Shown here piece by piece: positions 25,272-36,300 of a DNA stretch of 58,856 nucleotides. Position 1 is the stretch's first letter, and each line of letters opens with the position of its first letter. The notes under the pieces were generated by a model. That model saw nothing but the letters and a program-made list of their open reading frames with translations. It was not told the origin of the DNA and made no database searches. The position numbers and the translations under genes are program-made. Where the stretch lies: IMG/VR virus record IMGVR_UViG_3300001715_000002, positions 1 through 58,856 of that record; one strand, written 5' to 3'. The stretch comes from a virus.

Positions 25272-25603
25272 GCGGGTCAGATGAGCCGGAAATCGAGGCG
25301 ATAGACCTCGGTTTTTACCTGTCCCGCGTGATGCGGTTCTACGCCATGAACTACAGGGAAGTCCTCGCGCTTCCCTTGCACACGTTCTGGATGCTGAACC
25401 GAAATGTTTCCCGAATCCAAGCCGAAGAAGACCTTCGCGCATTCCGCCTCCTGGTAGCTGCACAGCATGGGGAAGGTGCCGCCGAGACGTTCCGTGATCT
25501 CCAGACAGAGATCGGCACGCCGGTCGTCACTGTTGCCCGCATGCAAACCGGTGCGATCCAGCGCCTAAAGCAGTTGGCGGGAGCAGGGAATGAACGACGA
25601 TGA
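24930..25603 (+). CDS. gpGT frameshift product
   Basis: The -1 frame is open from the slippery site to 25603. After the slip it continues with VSGSDEPEIEAIDLGFYLSRV and then a Met- and Leu-rich T domain. The fusion gives about 224 residues. This is the universal G/GT arrangement of long-tailed phages; the T part links the chaperone to the tube protein. The T frame overlaps the tape measure start by 14 bp. Confidence 0.85.
25262..25268 (+). other. Programmed -1 ribosomal slippage site
   Basis: A AAA AAG read in frame as GCA AAA AAG TAA. A small hairpin, CGAGG (25294-25298) with CCTCG (25306-25310), lies 26 bases downstream and may help. Confidence 0.85.
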
Positions 25604-28600
25604 CATTCAGGTAGTCCTGACCCTCGAGGACCAGGAATTCACTCTCGGCATCAAGAATGCCAAGCGGCTCATCAACGAATTTCGAGGCAGCGTCCACTCA
25701 GCCGCTTCATCGAACAAGAAGCTCGATACCTCCTTCGAGCACCTGGTCAGTCGAACCCGCGATTTCACCGTCATTCTAGCCGGCGCCCAAGCCGCCCTTC
25801 GCACGATCTGGGATACCACTGTCGGTTGGCAGATGCAGATCATGCGCGCAGCCGGCGACATCGAAAAATTCCAGGTGATGATGAAGGGTATGTCGCAGGA
25901 GACCAGCAACGCCTCCCGCGAGCTGGAAGCTCTCAGCAATACCAAGTTCATTACCACGTTCGCTCAAAACGCTCCCTTCAAGATGGACGCGCTGATCGAC
26001 ACCTTCGTCAAACTCAAGACGGTCGGCATCGATCCCACCAACGGCAGCATGAAGTCGCTCACCGACTCGGTGGCGGCCTTCGGCGGCAACTCCGACATCC
26101 TTCACCGCGCCTCGATCGCTATCCAGCAGATGGTCGGTAAAGGCGTCATCTCGATGGAAGAACTTCGCCAGCAATTGGGTGAAGCCGTCCCGCGTGCCAT
26201 GGAAATCATGGCTCGATCGATGGACCTGTCGATGGGCGAACTGGTCGGAAAGATCCAGACCGGCACCGTGGAGTCGCGTTCAGCCATCTCCAAGATGCTG
26301 TCAGAGATGACATTGGTCTTTGGCGGTGCCGGCGATCGCATGATGACGACCTGGGACGGCGTGCTCCAGTCACTTGAGGTGAAGTGGAAGCTGTTCCTCA
26401 AGGAAGTCGCTGGTGATGGTGACGATGCCAGCAGCTATTTCAGCACGATCAAGGAAATGGGCCGAGACCTGTCTGACTGGCTCTCTTCTCCCGAAGGATT
26501 GCAGTTCGCCAAGGACATGAGCGCTGCCCTCGCCGACATGGCTATCAAAGCGCAGGAGCTCTTCACCTGGGTCTATCAGAACCGCGACGCCATCATTCAG
26601 CTCGGCAAGGCAATGCTGACCTATTTCGTTGCCTCGCGCATCACGATGGGTATCGCCAACATCATCGGTGCGCTGCGCAACATGAGCGTATCGACTGGCA
26701 TGGTGGCGACAGGCATGCGGGACTTCTCTTCGCAGATCGGGAAAGTCCGGGCGGCAAATAGCGCTATGCAGGCATCGCTTGCCACCTCGAACAGCGCGAT
26801 GATGAACCTCAGCACCCGCGCCACGACACTGGTCGGCAACGTCGGTCGCATCGGCCTGGCTTTTGCGGGCCTCGCGGGGCCGATCGGTATTGCTGTGTCG
26901 ATTATCGGCACCGCAGCGATGGCATTCATCAACATGCGCCGGGAGAGTAACGAGCTCGCGGCCAGCATCATTCGAACGCGAGGTGTTGCAGCCACCGACA
27001 AGACGCTTGATGAGCTGGCCGAGCAGCGCGAGGAACTGGATCGTCAGTTGGCCAACCAGCAGAAGACTCTCCAGAACATCGAGGGCGGAAGCGGTCAAAA
27101 TCTTCTCGCGAGACTACTCGGCTCTGACAATGAGAGCAGCAGCGAGATCGTTAAGGGTCAGCTTGAGAAGACCCAGAATGAAATTCAGAAAAACCTCGAG
27201 GCCACCCGGCTATCGACAGAGGCCATGACGCAGCGTCAGGTCGATTTGGCGGTGTCTGCGACGCAGCGAATCGTCAGTGACGGCATGTCACCACTACAGG
27301 CAGCTTTCGATAAACGAAGTGTCGAGCTGTCGAAGCAGCTCAATGACGCCAAGGGCGACGCCAAAGTCGTGAAGCAGATTCACGACGATCGCCTGTCGGC
27401 CGCAGAGAATCTGCGCGACGGTCAGGTAGAAATCCTTGATCAGCAGATTGTGGCTGAGCGTGGTCGCCTGGCGAAATTGCAGGAGCTCAATGGCGCGATC
27501 ACGGATGAAGAACAGGCGTCCAGCAACGCTGTCGTCAACTACCTGAACGATCGCAAGACTCAGGTAGCCCAAGCATTCGAGAATTTCCGGCAGACCTACA
27601 ACGCGGCGAACCAGTTCGTCGTCAAGCCGACGAAGCCGACGAAGCTATCCAAGGCAGACGACCCCGCTTATATCGCCAAGCAGCAATCGGATGCGGCGAT
27701 CAATTCCGCCGAACGTCTTTTCAAGTCGCTGGATGTTCAGGCAGCGAAGGCGCAGGGTCAGCTGGCAGAGACTAACCCCATTCTCGAACAAACCAACGAG
27801 AAACTTCGACAGCTCTGGTCACAGGTCAGAGTCGAGGACATGCCAGCGTTCGAAGCGTTCAGCGAAAGCGCCCGCGAAGCCGCCGAAAACCTCTATCAGT
27901 TGCAGCAGCAGAAGAAGGCAACCGATGAGAGCGATCGCGCCTACATGAAGATGTTGGGCGACACTGCCGGCGCTCTGGACGACACCGAAGAGGGACGACT
28001 GCTTCGCGCTAAGGTGCAAACCCTCGAGATCGCCGAGCAGGTCAAAGAATACGACAAGCTGATCGCCCGGATGCGCGAGTTCAACGTCGCGCCGGAAGAG
28101 ATTCAGAAACTCGAGGCTGCCAAAGCCGCCTATCAGTCATCGGCCATGGACAAGGTCTCTCGCGATGCCGAATCGTCCTGGCAGTCGATGCTGCGCAGCA
28201 TGCGCGAGTTCAAGACCGACTGGGCGGGCATGTGGCAGGACTCGTCCAACATGGCGATCGACGAGATGGTCCGGTTCGCCAAGTCGGGCAAGCTCTCCAT
28301 GACCGGACTCATCGACCACGTCCTCGAGCAGCTTCTTCGCATCCAGTTGCAGAAGAGCATGGTTACGCCTCTGAGCAATCTGCTCGATGCCGGCGTCAAC
28401 GCGGCGGTGGGTTACTACACCGGCGGCATGGGCGGTGCGCAATCCTATACCGGATCATTCGGCGCCAACCTCGGCACCGGCTCTCAGACCCAATCCTACG
28501 GCGGCAACTTCGGCTCCTACCTCAAGACCACCGCAAGCGCGATGGGCAACATCATGACCGAGTGGGGGCCGGCCAAGCTCAACAAATACGCCAAGGGTGG

Positions 28601-28883
28601 CATCGCCAAGTCACCACAGATTTCCGTATTCGGCGAGGGCGCCACGCCGGAAGCCTACGTCCCCCTGCCCGACGGCCGCTCGATCCCGGTGACGATGTCC
28701 GGCGGCGGCCAGGGCACACCGAATGTCCAGTTCAACCTGATCAACCAGTCCGGCCAAGAAGTCTCCGCAGAGCAGCAGGGAGGCGGCCGATTCGATGGCG
28801 AAACCTTCGTGCTCGATGTGGTCCTCAAGGCGGTCAATCGACCCGGCGATTTCCGTGATGGCATGAAAGGAGCAATGCGCTAA
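25590..28883 (+). CDS. Tail tape measure protein
   Basis: This 1097-residue protein fixes tail length. An N-terminal tape-measure domain (about residues 60-260, with VDALIDTFVKLKTVG-like helices and MEELRQQLGEAVPRAMEIMA) is followed by a hydrophobic segment (about 413-450, GRIGLAFAGLAGPIGIAVS), long coiled coils, and a C-terminal Gly-rich region with FGEGATPEAYVPLPDGR, the typical lambda-H-type ending. Start behind GGGAGCAGGG, overlapping gpGT. Confidence 0.95.
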   Translation: MNDDDIQVVLTLEDQEFTLGIKNAKRLINEFRGSVHSAASSNKKLDTSFEHLVSRTRDFTVILAGAQAALRTIWDTTVGWQMQIMRAAGDIEKFQVMMKGMSQETSNASRELEALSNTKFITTFAQNAPFKMDALIDTFVKLKTVGIDPTNGSMKSLTDSVAAFGGNSDILHRASIAIQQMVGKGVISMEELRQQLGEAVPRAMEIMARSMDLSMGELVGKIQTGTVESRSAISKMLSEMTLVFGGAGDRMMTTWDGVLQSLEVKWKLFLKEVAGDGDDASSYFSTIKEMGRDLSDWLSSPEGLQFAKDMSAALADMAIKAQELFTWVYQNRDAIIQLGKAMLTYFVASRITMGIANIIGALRNMSVSTGMVATGMRDFSSQIGKVRAANSAMQASLATSNSAMMNLSTRATTLVGNVGRIGLAFAGLAGPIGIAVSIIGTAAMAFINMRRESNELAASIIRTRGVAATDKTLDELAEQREELDRQLANQQKTLQNIEGGSGQNLLARLLGSDNESSSEIVKGQLEKTQNEIQKNLEATRLSTEAMTQRQVDLAVSATQRIVSDGMSPLQAAFDKRSVELSKQLNDAKGDAKVVKQIHDDRLSAAENLRDGQVEILDQQIVAERGRLAKLQELNGAITDEEQASSNAVVNYLNDRKTQVAQAFENFRQTYNAANQFVVKPTKPTKLSKADDPAYIAKQQSDAAINSAERLFKSLDVQAAKAQGQLAETNPILEQTNEKLRQLWSQVRVEDMPAFEAFSESAREAAENLYQLQQQKKATDESDRAYMKMLGDTAGALDDTEEGRLLRAKVQTLEIAEQVKEYDKLIARMREFNVAPEEIQKLEAAKAAYQSSAMDKVSRDAESSWQSMLRSMREFKTDWAGMWQDSSNMAIDEMVRFAKSGKLSMTGLIDHVLEQLLRIQLQKSMVTPLSNLLDAGVNAAVGYYTGGMGGAQSYTGSFGANLGTGSQTQSYGGNFGSYLKTTASAMGNIMTEWGPAKLNKYAKGGIAKSPQISVFGEGATPEAYVPLPDGRSIPVTMSGGGQGTPNVQFNLINQSGQEVSAEQQGGGRFDGETFVLDVVLKAVNRPGDFRDGMKGAMR

Positions 28884-29260
28884 TGGCCTACGAAACGATG
28901 CCTAACTTCGGGGCGATGCCGGGCACCACCCAGGAGGACTCGGAGAAGTTCGCAACCTCTCGCGAAGACAACGCCGTCGGTCAGAACACCGAAGGCGGCT
29001 ACACCATTTCACGCCCGAAGAATGGTCAGCCGGCGCGCCGCCTGTTCGAGACGGGCTTCGGCCCGCTCAACAACGTCCAGAAGGAACAGCTTGAAGAGTT
29101 CGACAACCGCGTCGGCACCATCAAGCCCTTCTACTACCAGCATCCACGCAACGGCGAGCTGATCCTTTGCCAACTTCAGGAGCGCTTGAAGTTCTCCTAT
29201 ATCGGCAAAGGCACCACGGCACGGTGGAACGTCACCCTCATCAAGCTGCGAGAAGTCTAA
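28883..29260 (+). CDS. Minor tail protein, gpM-like
   Basis: This 125-residue protein starts one base within the preceding stop. FETGFGPLNNVQKEQLEEFDNR and the following FYYQHPRNGELILCQLQE match the phage minor tail protein M pattern. It sits between the tape measure and gpL, as in lambda. It would form part of the tail tip distal ring. Confidence 0.8.
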   Translation: MAYETMPNFGAMPGTTQEDSEKFATSREDNAVGQNTEGGYTISRPKNGQPARRLFETGFGPLNNVQKEQLEEFDNRVGTIKPFYYQHPRNGELILCQLQERLKFSYIGKGTTARWNVTLIKLREV

Positions 29261-29886
29261 TGGCCAACCACCACTCCATCGCTACCGTGATCGACAAGAA
29301 CCGCGTCGCCTCCCTGGAGGCGTTTGTGCCGATGATGGTGATCGAGGTCATCAACGACAAGACCGGCGCTCATGTCGATACCCTGCGAGTCTGCAAAAAC
29401 GGCAACGCTGACCTGACCTATCGGGGTGACCTCTACGTGTCGACGGACTTCAAGATGTCGTTCACGACCGAAGCCGACCGCCCTTCCGAATGCAACATCA
29501 ATTTCTTCGATCGCACCAGTGTCGTCACCCGCTACATGGAGACCTATCGCGGCGGCATCGGCTTCAAGATCGATCTGTTCTTCGTCAACACCGGTGACAT
29601 GAGCCAGCCGCCCGAGTTCAAGGAAACCTTCTCGGTGCGCAGCGCATCAGCGGACACCGGCACCTACATGATCACCTTCACCCTGGGCATGGAAAACCCT
29701 TTGTCACTGCGCGTGCCGCGCCGGACTCAGCGTCGAGACCGGTGTCAGTGGCGCTACAAGGGCGACGAGTGTCGCTACTCCGGGAGTCTGAAATCGTGCG
29801 ACTACACTTTGCAGGGCGATAACGGCTGCGCCGCCCACAACAACGTGAAGTATTTCGGTGGATTCCCTGGCATTAACCCCGCATAA
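29260..29886 (+). CDS. Minor tail protein, gpL-like with Cys cluster
   Basis: This 208-residue tail tip protein starts one base before the end of gpM. Four cysteines, C162, C171, C180 and C190, lie in a basic C-terminal domain, matching the iron-sulfur cluster ligands described for lambda gpL. It occupies the tip between gpM and gpJ. Ends three bases before palindrome 9. Confidence 0.85.
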   Translation: MANHHSIATVIDKNRVASLEAFVPMMVIEVINDKTGAHVDTLRVCKNGNADLTYRGDLYVSTDFKMSFTTEADRPSECNINFFDRTSVVTRYMETYRGGIGFKIDLFFVNTGDMSQPPEFKETFSVRSASADTGTYMITFTLGMENPLSLRVPRRTQRRDRCQWRYKGDECRYSGSLKSCDYTLQGDNGCAAHNNVKYFGGFPGINPA

Positions 29887-29888
29887 TG

Positions 29889-29910
29889 AGTAAGTAAATG
29901 CTTACTTACT
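29889..29910. promoter_or_regulatory. GTAAG-family palindrome 9 (contains a start codon)
   Basis: GTAAGTAAATGCTTACTTAC at 29890-29909. The ATG at 29898-29900 in its centre is the only fitting start for the gpK-like gene, and GAG at 29888-29890 is a weak ribosome site. Confidence 0.8.
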
Positions 29911-30362
29911 CTGATCTCCTAACTGCGACTTTCCGCTACAACGCACGCGGCCCCAGCCATTTCGATTGCTATGGCCTTTGCATGGAGGTGTCCCGCCGAC
30001 TCGGCAGGACGCTACCCGAAATTCTGACCCCCAACGGACTGCTGAACATGCAGGAGTTGCTGCGCGAAGAGACCGAAAACGGCATTCGCTGGCGTCCTGT
30101 CCCGGCAACCGAAGGCGAATGGGGTGTCATGACGGGCCATCCACGCATCGGTCCACCCATCGAATACGGGATCAAGTCGGGCGCGATCGCCTACTTCCGA
30201 GTCAAGGGCTTGCTGGCGCACGTCGGAATCATCATCGGCCCTGACAGGTTTCTACACGCCTGGGAAAGGGCCGGTGGGGTTTGTTGCGAAAGGCTGTCCG
30301 CCTGGGAACCTCGCTTGGTAGGAATCTATGAGCACAAGTCTGATCCCCGTTGTCCAGATTGA
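29898..30362 (+). CDS. NlpC/P60 tail peptidase, gpK-like
   Basis: This 154-residue protein carries an NlpC/P60 cysteine peptidase domain: Cys24 in FDCYGLC, His108 in LLAHVG and His120. It would cut peptidoglycan or process the tip. The N-terminal JAB-type domain of lambda gpK is missing. The start codon lies inside palindrome 9, and the first residues MLTYS are encoded by the operator itself. It overlaps the J-like gene by 35 bp. Confidence 0.85.
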   Translation: MLTYSDLLTATFRYNARGPSHFDCYGLCMEVSRRLGRTLPEILTPNGLLNMQELLREETENGIRWRPVPATEGEWGVMTGHPRIGPPIEYGIKSGAIAYFRVKGLLAHVGIIIGPDRFLHAWERAGGVCCERLSAWEPRLVGIYEHKSDPRCPD

Positions 30363-33300
30363 GCCGCAGCACGTCAACCTGATCGTGGTTTACAACGCGC
30401 TGGACCTGCGCGACCGCGAGACCGCCAAGCTCAACTTCGATCCCTCCAAAACCCTCGCCGATTACATGCAGGGTCTCGAAGACGTCGATCAGTGGTCGGT
30501 ATCGATCAACGGCGAGTCCTACTCTCCCGATGACTGGGTATTGATCAATCCCGCGCCTGACGACTACATCACGGTCGTTCCGATCCCCTATGGCGGCGGC
30601 GGCGGCAGCAAGAACATCATGCGCATGGTTGCCCTGGTAGCCATCGCCGTCGTGGCGCCCTACGCCGCGGCCTACATGCTCGGCACCACCGTCGCGGCGA
30701 TGGGTATTGCCGGCGCAGCACTGACCGGCGTGATCACCATGGCCGGCGGCATGCTGGTCAACGCCCTGCTGCCGCCATCAGTGCCCTCAGCCAACAACTC
30801 GGTCAGTCAGAGCGAGTCGCCCACCTACGGCATCGACGGTTCGAAGAACACCCAGACCGAAGACACGATCATTCCGCTGATCTACGGCTCATACCGTTAC
30901 GCCGGCAACATCGTCAATCTCTCGACCGATAACGAGGGCAAGACACAGATCGTGAAAGCGATGATGGTCGTCTCGGAGGGTGAGATCGACGGTATCTCCG
31001 ACTTCCAGGTCAACGATCAGCCTTTCGACAACTACGAAGACGTCGAAACCGACTGGCGCCCAGGCGCTGCCAACCAGACCGCTTATGGCTGGTTCCAGGA
31101 CACCAAGCGGATGGTCAACAAGGCCATCACGCTGTCGACCGAAGAGTGGGCGCAACACACCACCGAAGGTGAGATCGATCGTTTCCGTCTCGACTACCTC
31201 TGGCCGCAGGGTCTGGTCAGTATCAACGACAAGGGCAAGCGGACGGTCTATCAGGCCGAGATGAAAGCTCAGTATCGCAAGGCAGGCACGACAGCCTGGA
31301 TCGATCTGCCACAGCGAATCTACACCGAAGCCGCGACCAGTCAGCCCTACCGTGTGTCTTTCGAGTCGCCGAAGCTCGCTGAAGGCATCTACGAGATTCG
31401 CACCCGTCGCCTGAACAACAAGGCCACCGAGGTCAACGTCTCTGACACGGTGCAGCTGGCCGATATCGTCGAGATCATCGACGACCGGGTGCCCTACAAC
31501 CACACGGCCTCCTTCGCCATCCGAGTTCGCCTGACCGATCAGCTCGGCAGCCTGCCGAAGATGACCGCGAAAATCCGCGGTATCAAGGTCGCCAAATACA
31601 CCTACAACGGCGAACTCATCACTCGCGAGTGGTCAAACAACCCGGCCTGGATCGCAGTCGACCTGCTGACCAACAAGCGCTATGGCGCCGGCCTGGTGCT
31701 GTCTCGCATCGACTGGCGAGCATTCAACGACTGGGCGCAGTTCTGCCTCGACAATGAGCTGACCTTCAACGGCGTGTTCGACACATTCAGCAACGCCTGG
31801 GATGCCGCTCAGGTTGTGCTGCGCGTGGGCCACGCTCGATTCACCACTATCGGCACAACGCTCTCCCTCGCGATCTACCGCGCCAGCGAACCGGTGATGA
31901 TGTTCGGCAACGGCAACATCATAGAGGGCTCGCTGAAACTCAACTGGTCGAGCATCGAAGATCGCTCCAACGAATTCGAGATCGAGTTCTACGACAAGGA
32001 GCTGGACAACAAGCAGAACACCGTCCGCCTGATCAACGAAGACTCAATCGCTCGCGGCGACATGCAACGCATCTCGACGACCCGCATGGTGGGTATCGAC
32101 AACGAGAAGCAGGCATACAACGAGGCACTGTTCCAGAAGGCGATGAACGAAGGGCTGGTGATGTCCGGTCAGCTCGAAGCGCCAATCGAAGCGATGGTGT
32201 GTGGTGTGGGCGACGTGGTGCTGGTGCAGCACGACATGCCGCAGTGGGGCGAGTCCGGCCGCATACGTCCGGGTTCGACAGCGAAGATCATCAAGATAGA
32301 CCGCACGCTCGAGATCGGCGCATCACCGGTGAATATGTCGATGATGGTTCACCACTCGGTTGTGAAGCGCGCCAGCCCGACAGTGGCAATTGTCAACCAC
32401 AACTCGGGCAGCGTGTTCATCCAGGGAGTGCCGGCGTCTGTCGCGGCCACACGCCTGGTCTTCGGCGACCAGGATCGCCGGATTCTCTCGATCCGCTCGG
32501 CCAACGGCTACACCGAGATCCAATTGGCGGACACCGATGGCTTGGCTGTCGGCACCGGATTCGAGCTCTGGGATACCGATGTCATCGAAGCGCGTCAGAT
32601 CGCGTCCTACGATGCGGAAACCTCGCAGATCACGCTGGTCAGCGCGCTCGGCCAAGTGCCGGCTGATCTGAGCAATTACATGATCGGTGTCACCGACAAG
32701 GCCGCGAAGCCATTCACGGTCGTTGGCGTATCGGGCGACGGCGATTATTCCCGCGTGCTCAAGCTGATCGAATACAACGAGACCATCTTCGATCCGGCCA
32801 ACTTCCAGCCGACGCCGATCTATTCACGTCCGGTCCAGACAGTTCAGCATGTCCGCGATCTGACGGTGATCGAAGACAGTATCATCAAGTCCGCCTCGCT
32901 GATCAGCAGCCTTATCGTGAGCTGGAGCCTGCCGGAAGATGGCAACTACGCCGGCGCCAAGGTCTATATCGCTCGCAACGGCGGAGAGATGGAGATCCAC
33001 GGTATCGCCGGCGCGGGCGTGACCTCCTACCACCTGCAAGCCAAGTTCGGCGAAGAGCTAGTGATCCGCGTGGTGGCATACGACGGCGGTGGACGCACGG
33101 CGAACTACAACACCGCCCCGCAGGTCACCTACAACGTCACGGGCAGTCTCGATGTGCCAGCCAACGTCACCGGCTTCACGGCGCGCCTGGATCGTGACGG
33201 TGTCGAGCTGAACTGGATCAAGCTCGCTGATCCTGATGTCGTTGGCTACGAGATTCGCGAAGGCGAGGATTGGGAGACCGGCACCCTGATCGTCGAGGAT

Positions 33301-36300
33301 CACGCCGGCACCCGTTTCTTCACCACCCTGAAAGAGAACGGCGTCTACTCCTACTGGATCAAGGCCATCGATCTCCGCGGCGCCATGTCTCGCGTCGCGA
33401 CAACCGCCTCCGTGCGCGAGCTGATTACCCCGCCCGTGCCGGATGGCGTGTCCATCACGGTGACGGCGTTCACGGCGACCATCGTCATCGCTGCCGCCCC
33501 GTTCGGTATCACCTGGGAAGTCTGGCGTTCCAACGCGCCGCTGCTAAACGGTCAAATTCTGTCGAATGCTGTCCTGGCCGGCACCGGCGACACCGTGCAG
33601 ATCGTGGGTCTGGACTACGACACGACCTACTACCTGTATATTCGCGGCCGTTCGGCGTTCGGTGTCAGCGCCTGGTATCCGACACAGTTCCAGACCAGCG
33701 CCGATCCTGCCGAGATTATGGAGTTCATCGCTGGTCAGATCGATGAGTCGGCACTGGCCCAGGAGCTGGCTAAAGAGATCGAGAAAATCTCTGCGCCCGA
33801 GGGAATCGTTGGCTCCGTCAATGAGCGCCTTGCCGGCGTCCGTGATGACCTAGCCGATGAGGCTGTGCGCGTCGACGGTTTGATCAACGAGGCGAACGAG
33901 TCGACCAACAAGGTGCAGCAGAACCTGTTGGACGAAACCGTCAGACTCGACGGCCGTGTAGACGGTATTTCACTGTCGATTGATGCCACCCAACTGACTC
34001 TCTCTCAACGAGACGATGAGCTGGCACAACGCCTTCTCGAAGCCGAGACTTCCATCGTCGACGAGGCCAGGGCCAGTAAGGATCGCGATTCTGCGCTGAC
34101 CGAGACTGTCCAGGGCATCACGGCCACCTTCGAAGATAATAACGCCTACCTGGGCGAGCTCCGTCGGGTCGAGGCTGAGCGTGACGCGATTCAGGCTATC
34201 CAGTTCGAAGCTCTTGCCGTCACCGCAGCCAACCGAACCGCATCGATCCGCACCGAGAAGCAGATTCGTATCGATGGCGACACGGCAGAGGCTAGTGAGC
34301 GCTCCGCCCTCGAGGTTCGGGTTAACGACAACGAAGGCGCCATCGTCACCGAGTCTTTGACTCGCGCCGACGAGCTATCTGTCATCTCATCCCGGATCGG
34401 TGAGCTGTCTGCGAAGCTGGATGCCGTTCCGCAGTTCGGCTCAGGGTTCGAGCCCGGCACTGATTTGACGCAGTGGCAAGTGCCGACGACTGACACCCTG
34501 ACGGTCCAGTCAGTCGACATTTACCAGGGCACGCAATCAGCCCTGCTGACGTCATCCTCGGCTACCCCGACGCCTGGCACCGACGGTATCGGTGTAACGC
34601 GTGCGTTGATCCCCTCCGGGGCGGCGGAAGCGTTCGAGGGCTACGAGATCGTGGTTCAGATCGCGGCCAAGCAGCCGGCGGACAATCCCACTGCCGAGTT
34701 CGCAATTGCCTTCGCTACCAACGGTGTCGGCAGCAGCACCTGGCGCATGTTCACGCCGACGCCGTCCTGGGACGTCTACCAGTTCACTTGGCAGGTGCCG
34801 GAAGGCTCGACGGTTGGTGTCAACAACATCGCGATCTGGGCGGACACCTCCGGCTCAGGAAAGGGGCTTCTGGTGGATGGCGTCACGGTTCGCCGTGCGA
34901 ATGCCGAGATCAGCGAGATCACCGCCGCGATCACCACCGAGCAGGAAGCTCGCGTCAGCGCCGATGAAGCGCTGTCCACGGATATCCAAGCGACCACTGC
35001 GCGTCTGGGACTCGCCGAAGCCGCCATTCTCGAAGAGATCACCGCTCGCGCGACCGCCGAGGAAGCGACCACCGGTCAGATCACCGCCATCACGACGCGG
35101 GTGGGTGACAACGAGACTCGGATCGCCGAAGAGACGCAAGCACGAACCACCCAGACCGACGCCCTGGCCACCCGCACGACCGCCATGGAGACGCGGATGG
35201 GTGAAGCCGAAGGCGCCATCACCTCAGAGACCGAAACACGGGCCACGGCGGATGAAGCACTCGGTCTCCAGATCGAAGAGATCAAGGCTGAGATGGGTGG
35301 CGATACCGCCGCAGTGGTCGAGGAACGTCAGGCGCGTGTCACGGCCGACAGCGCCCTCGCCTACCAAATCTCGAGCGTATCGGCACGCGTCGACGACGCA
35401 GCGGCACAGCTTCTCAACGAGCAGCGAGTTCAGATCGAGCAGGCAAGCCTCGACGCGGTGCAATTCGAGGCGATCGAAGCCTCACGCGCCGGAAGCACGG
35501 CATCCATTCGCACCGAGCAAAACATTCGCCTGGAAGATGACCTGGCCGAAGCCTCCCGACGCGAGTCGATCGAGACACAAGTCGGCGATCTGGAGTCGAC
35601 GATTACCGAGGAAGCGGTAGCCCGAAGCACCGCCGATATGACCCTGGCCGACCAGATCAGCCAGGTTTCAAGCAAGGTCGATCAGAACCAGGCCAGCGTC
35701 TCCGAACAGATCAAGACCTCGATCACCGGTAATTCGTTGATTCGTGATGGTTCGTTTGAGCTGGGTGATCTGGCCCTCTGGGGCGGCAGCGCCGTCAGTA
35801 TTTCGAATATCAGAGAACGCCGTGACAGCACCTCGCCACTGAACCAAAACGCGCCGGCACGTTACTTCGTGGAGCTTGATGACGTAAACCACGACACCAC
35901 AGCCTACCTGCATAACCAAGGTATGGTTCCTGTCACGCCAGGTGCGCAATACACCTTCGATGCTTCCTATGCAGTCAGAGGCGAAGGCGACATCAGTATC
36001 GAGTTCTCGGTGCGATTTTTCGACCAAGATGGCAATCAGGTTTCTTGGCCGTCGATCAAGCGTGTCAACCATGCAGAGACCGTTGCGTGGCTGAAACTCG
36101 GGCCGGTAACGCTCACCGCTCCGGCAGATGGCGTCCAAGCGATGATTATCATCGGTCGGATCTCGGGTGGCTCCGGCAGCCTGCTCGTGACCAACATCCG
36201 CGGCTATCGGGTGGATGAGGCGCTGGCTTCCAAGATCGATCAGGTCCAGGCATCGATCGGCCCCAACATCGCCACCGCGATGACAGCCTACGAAACCAAA

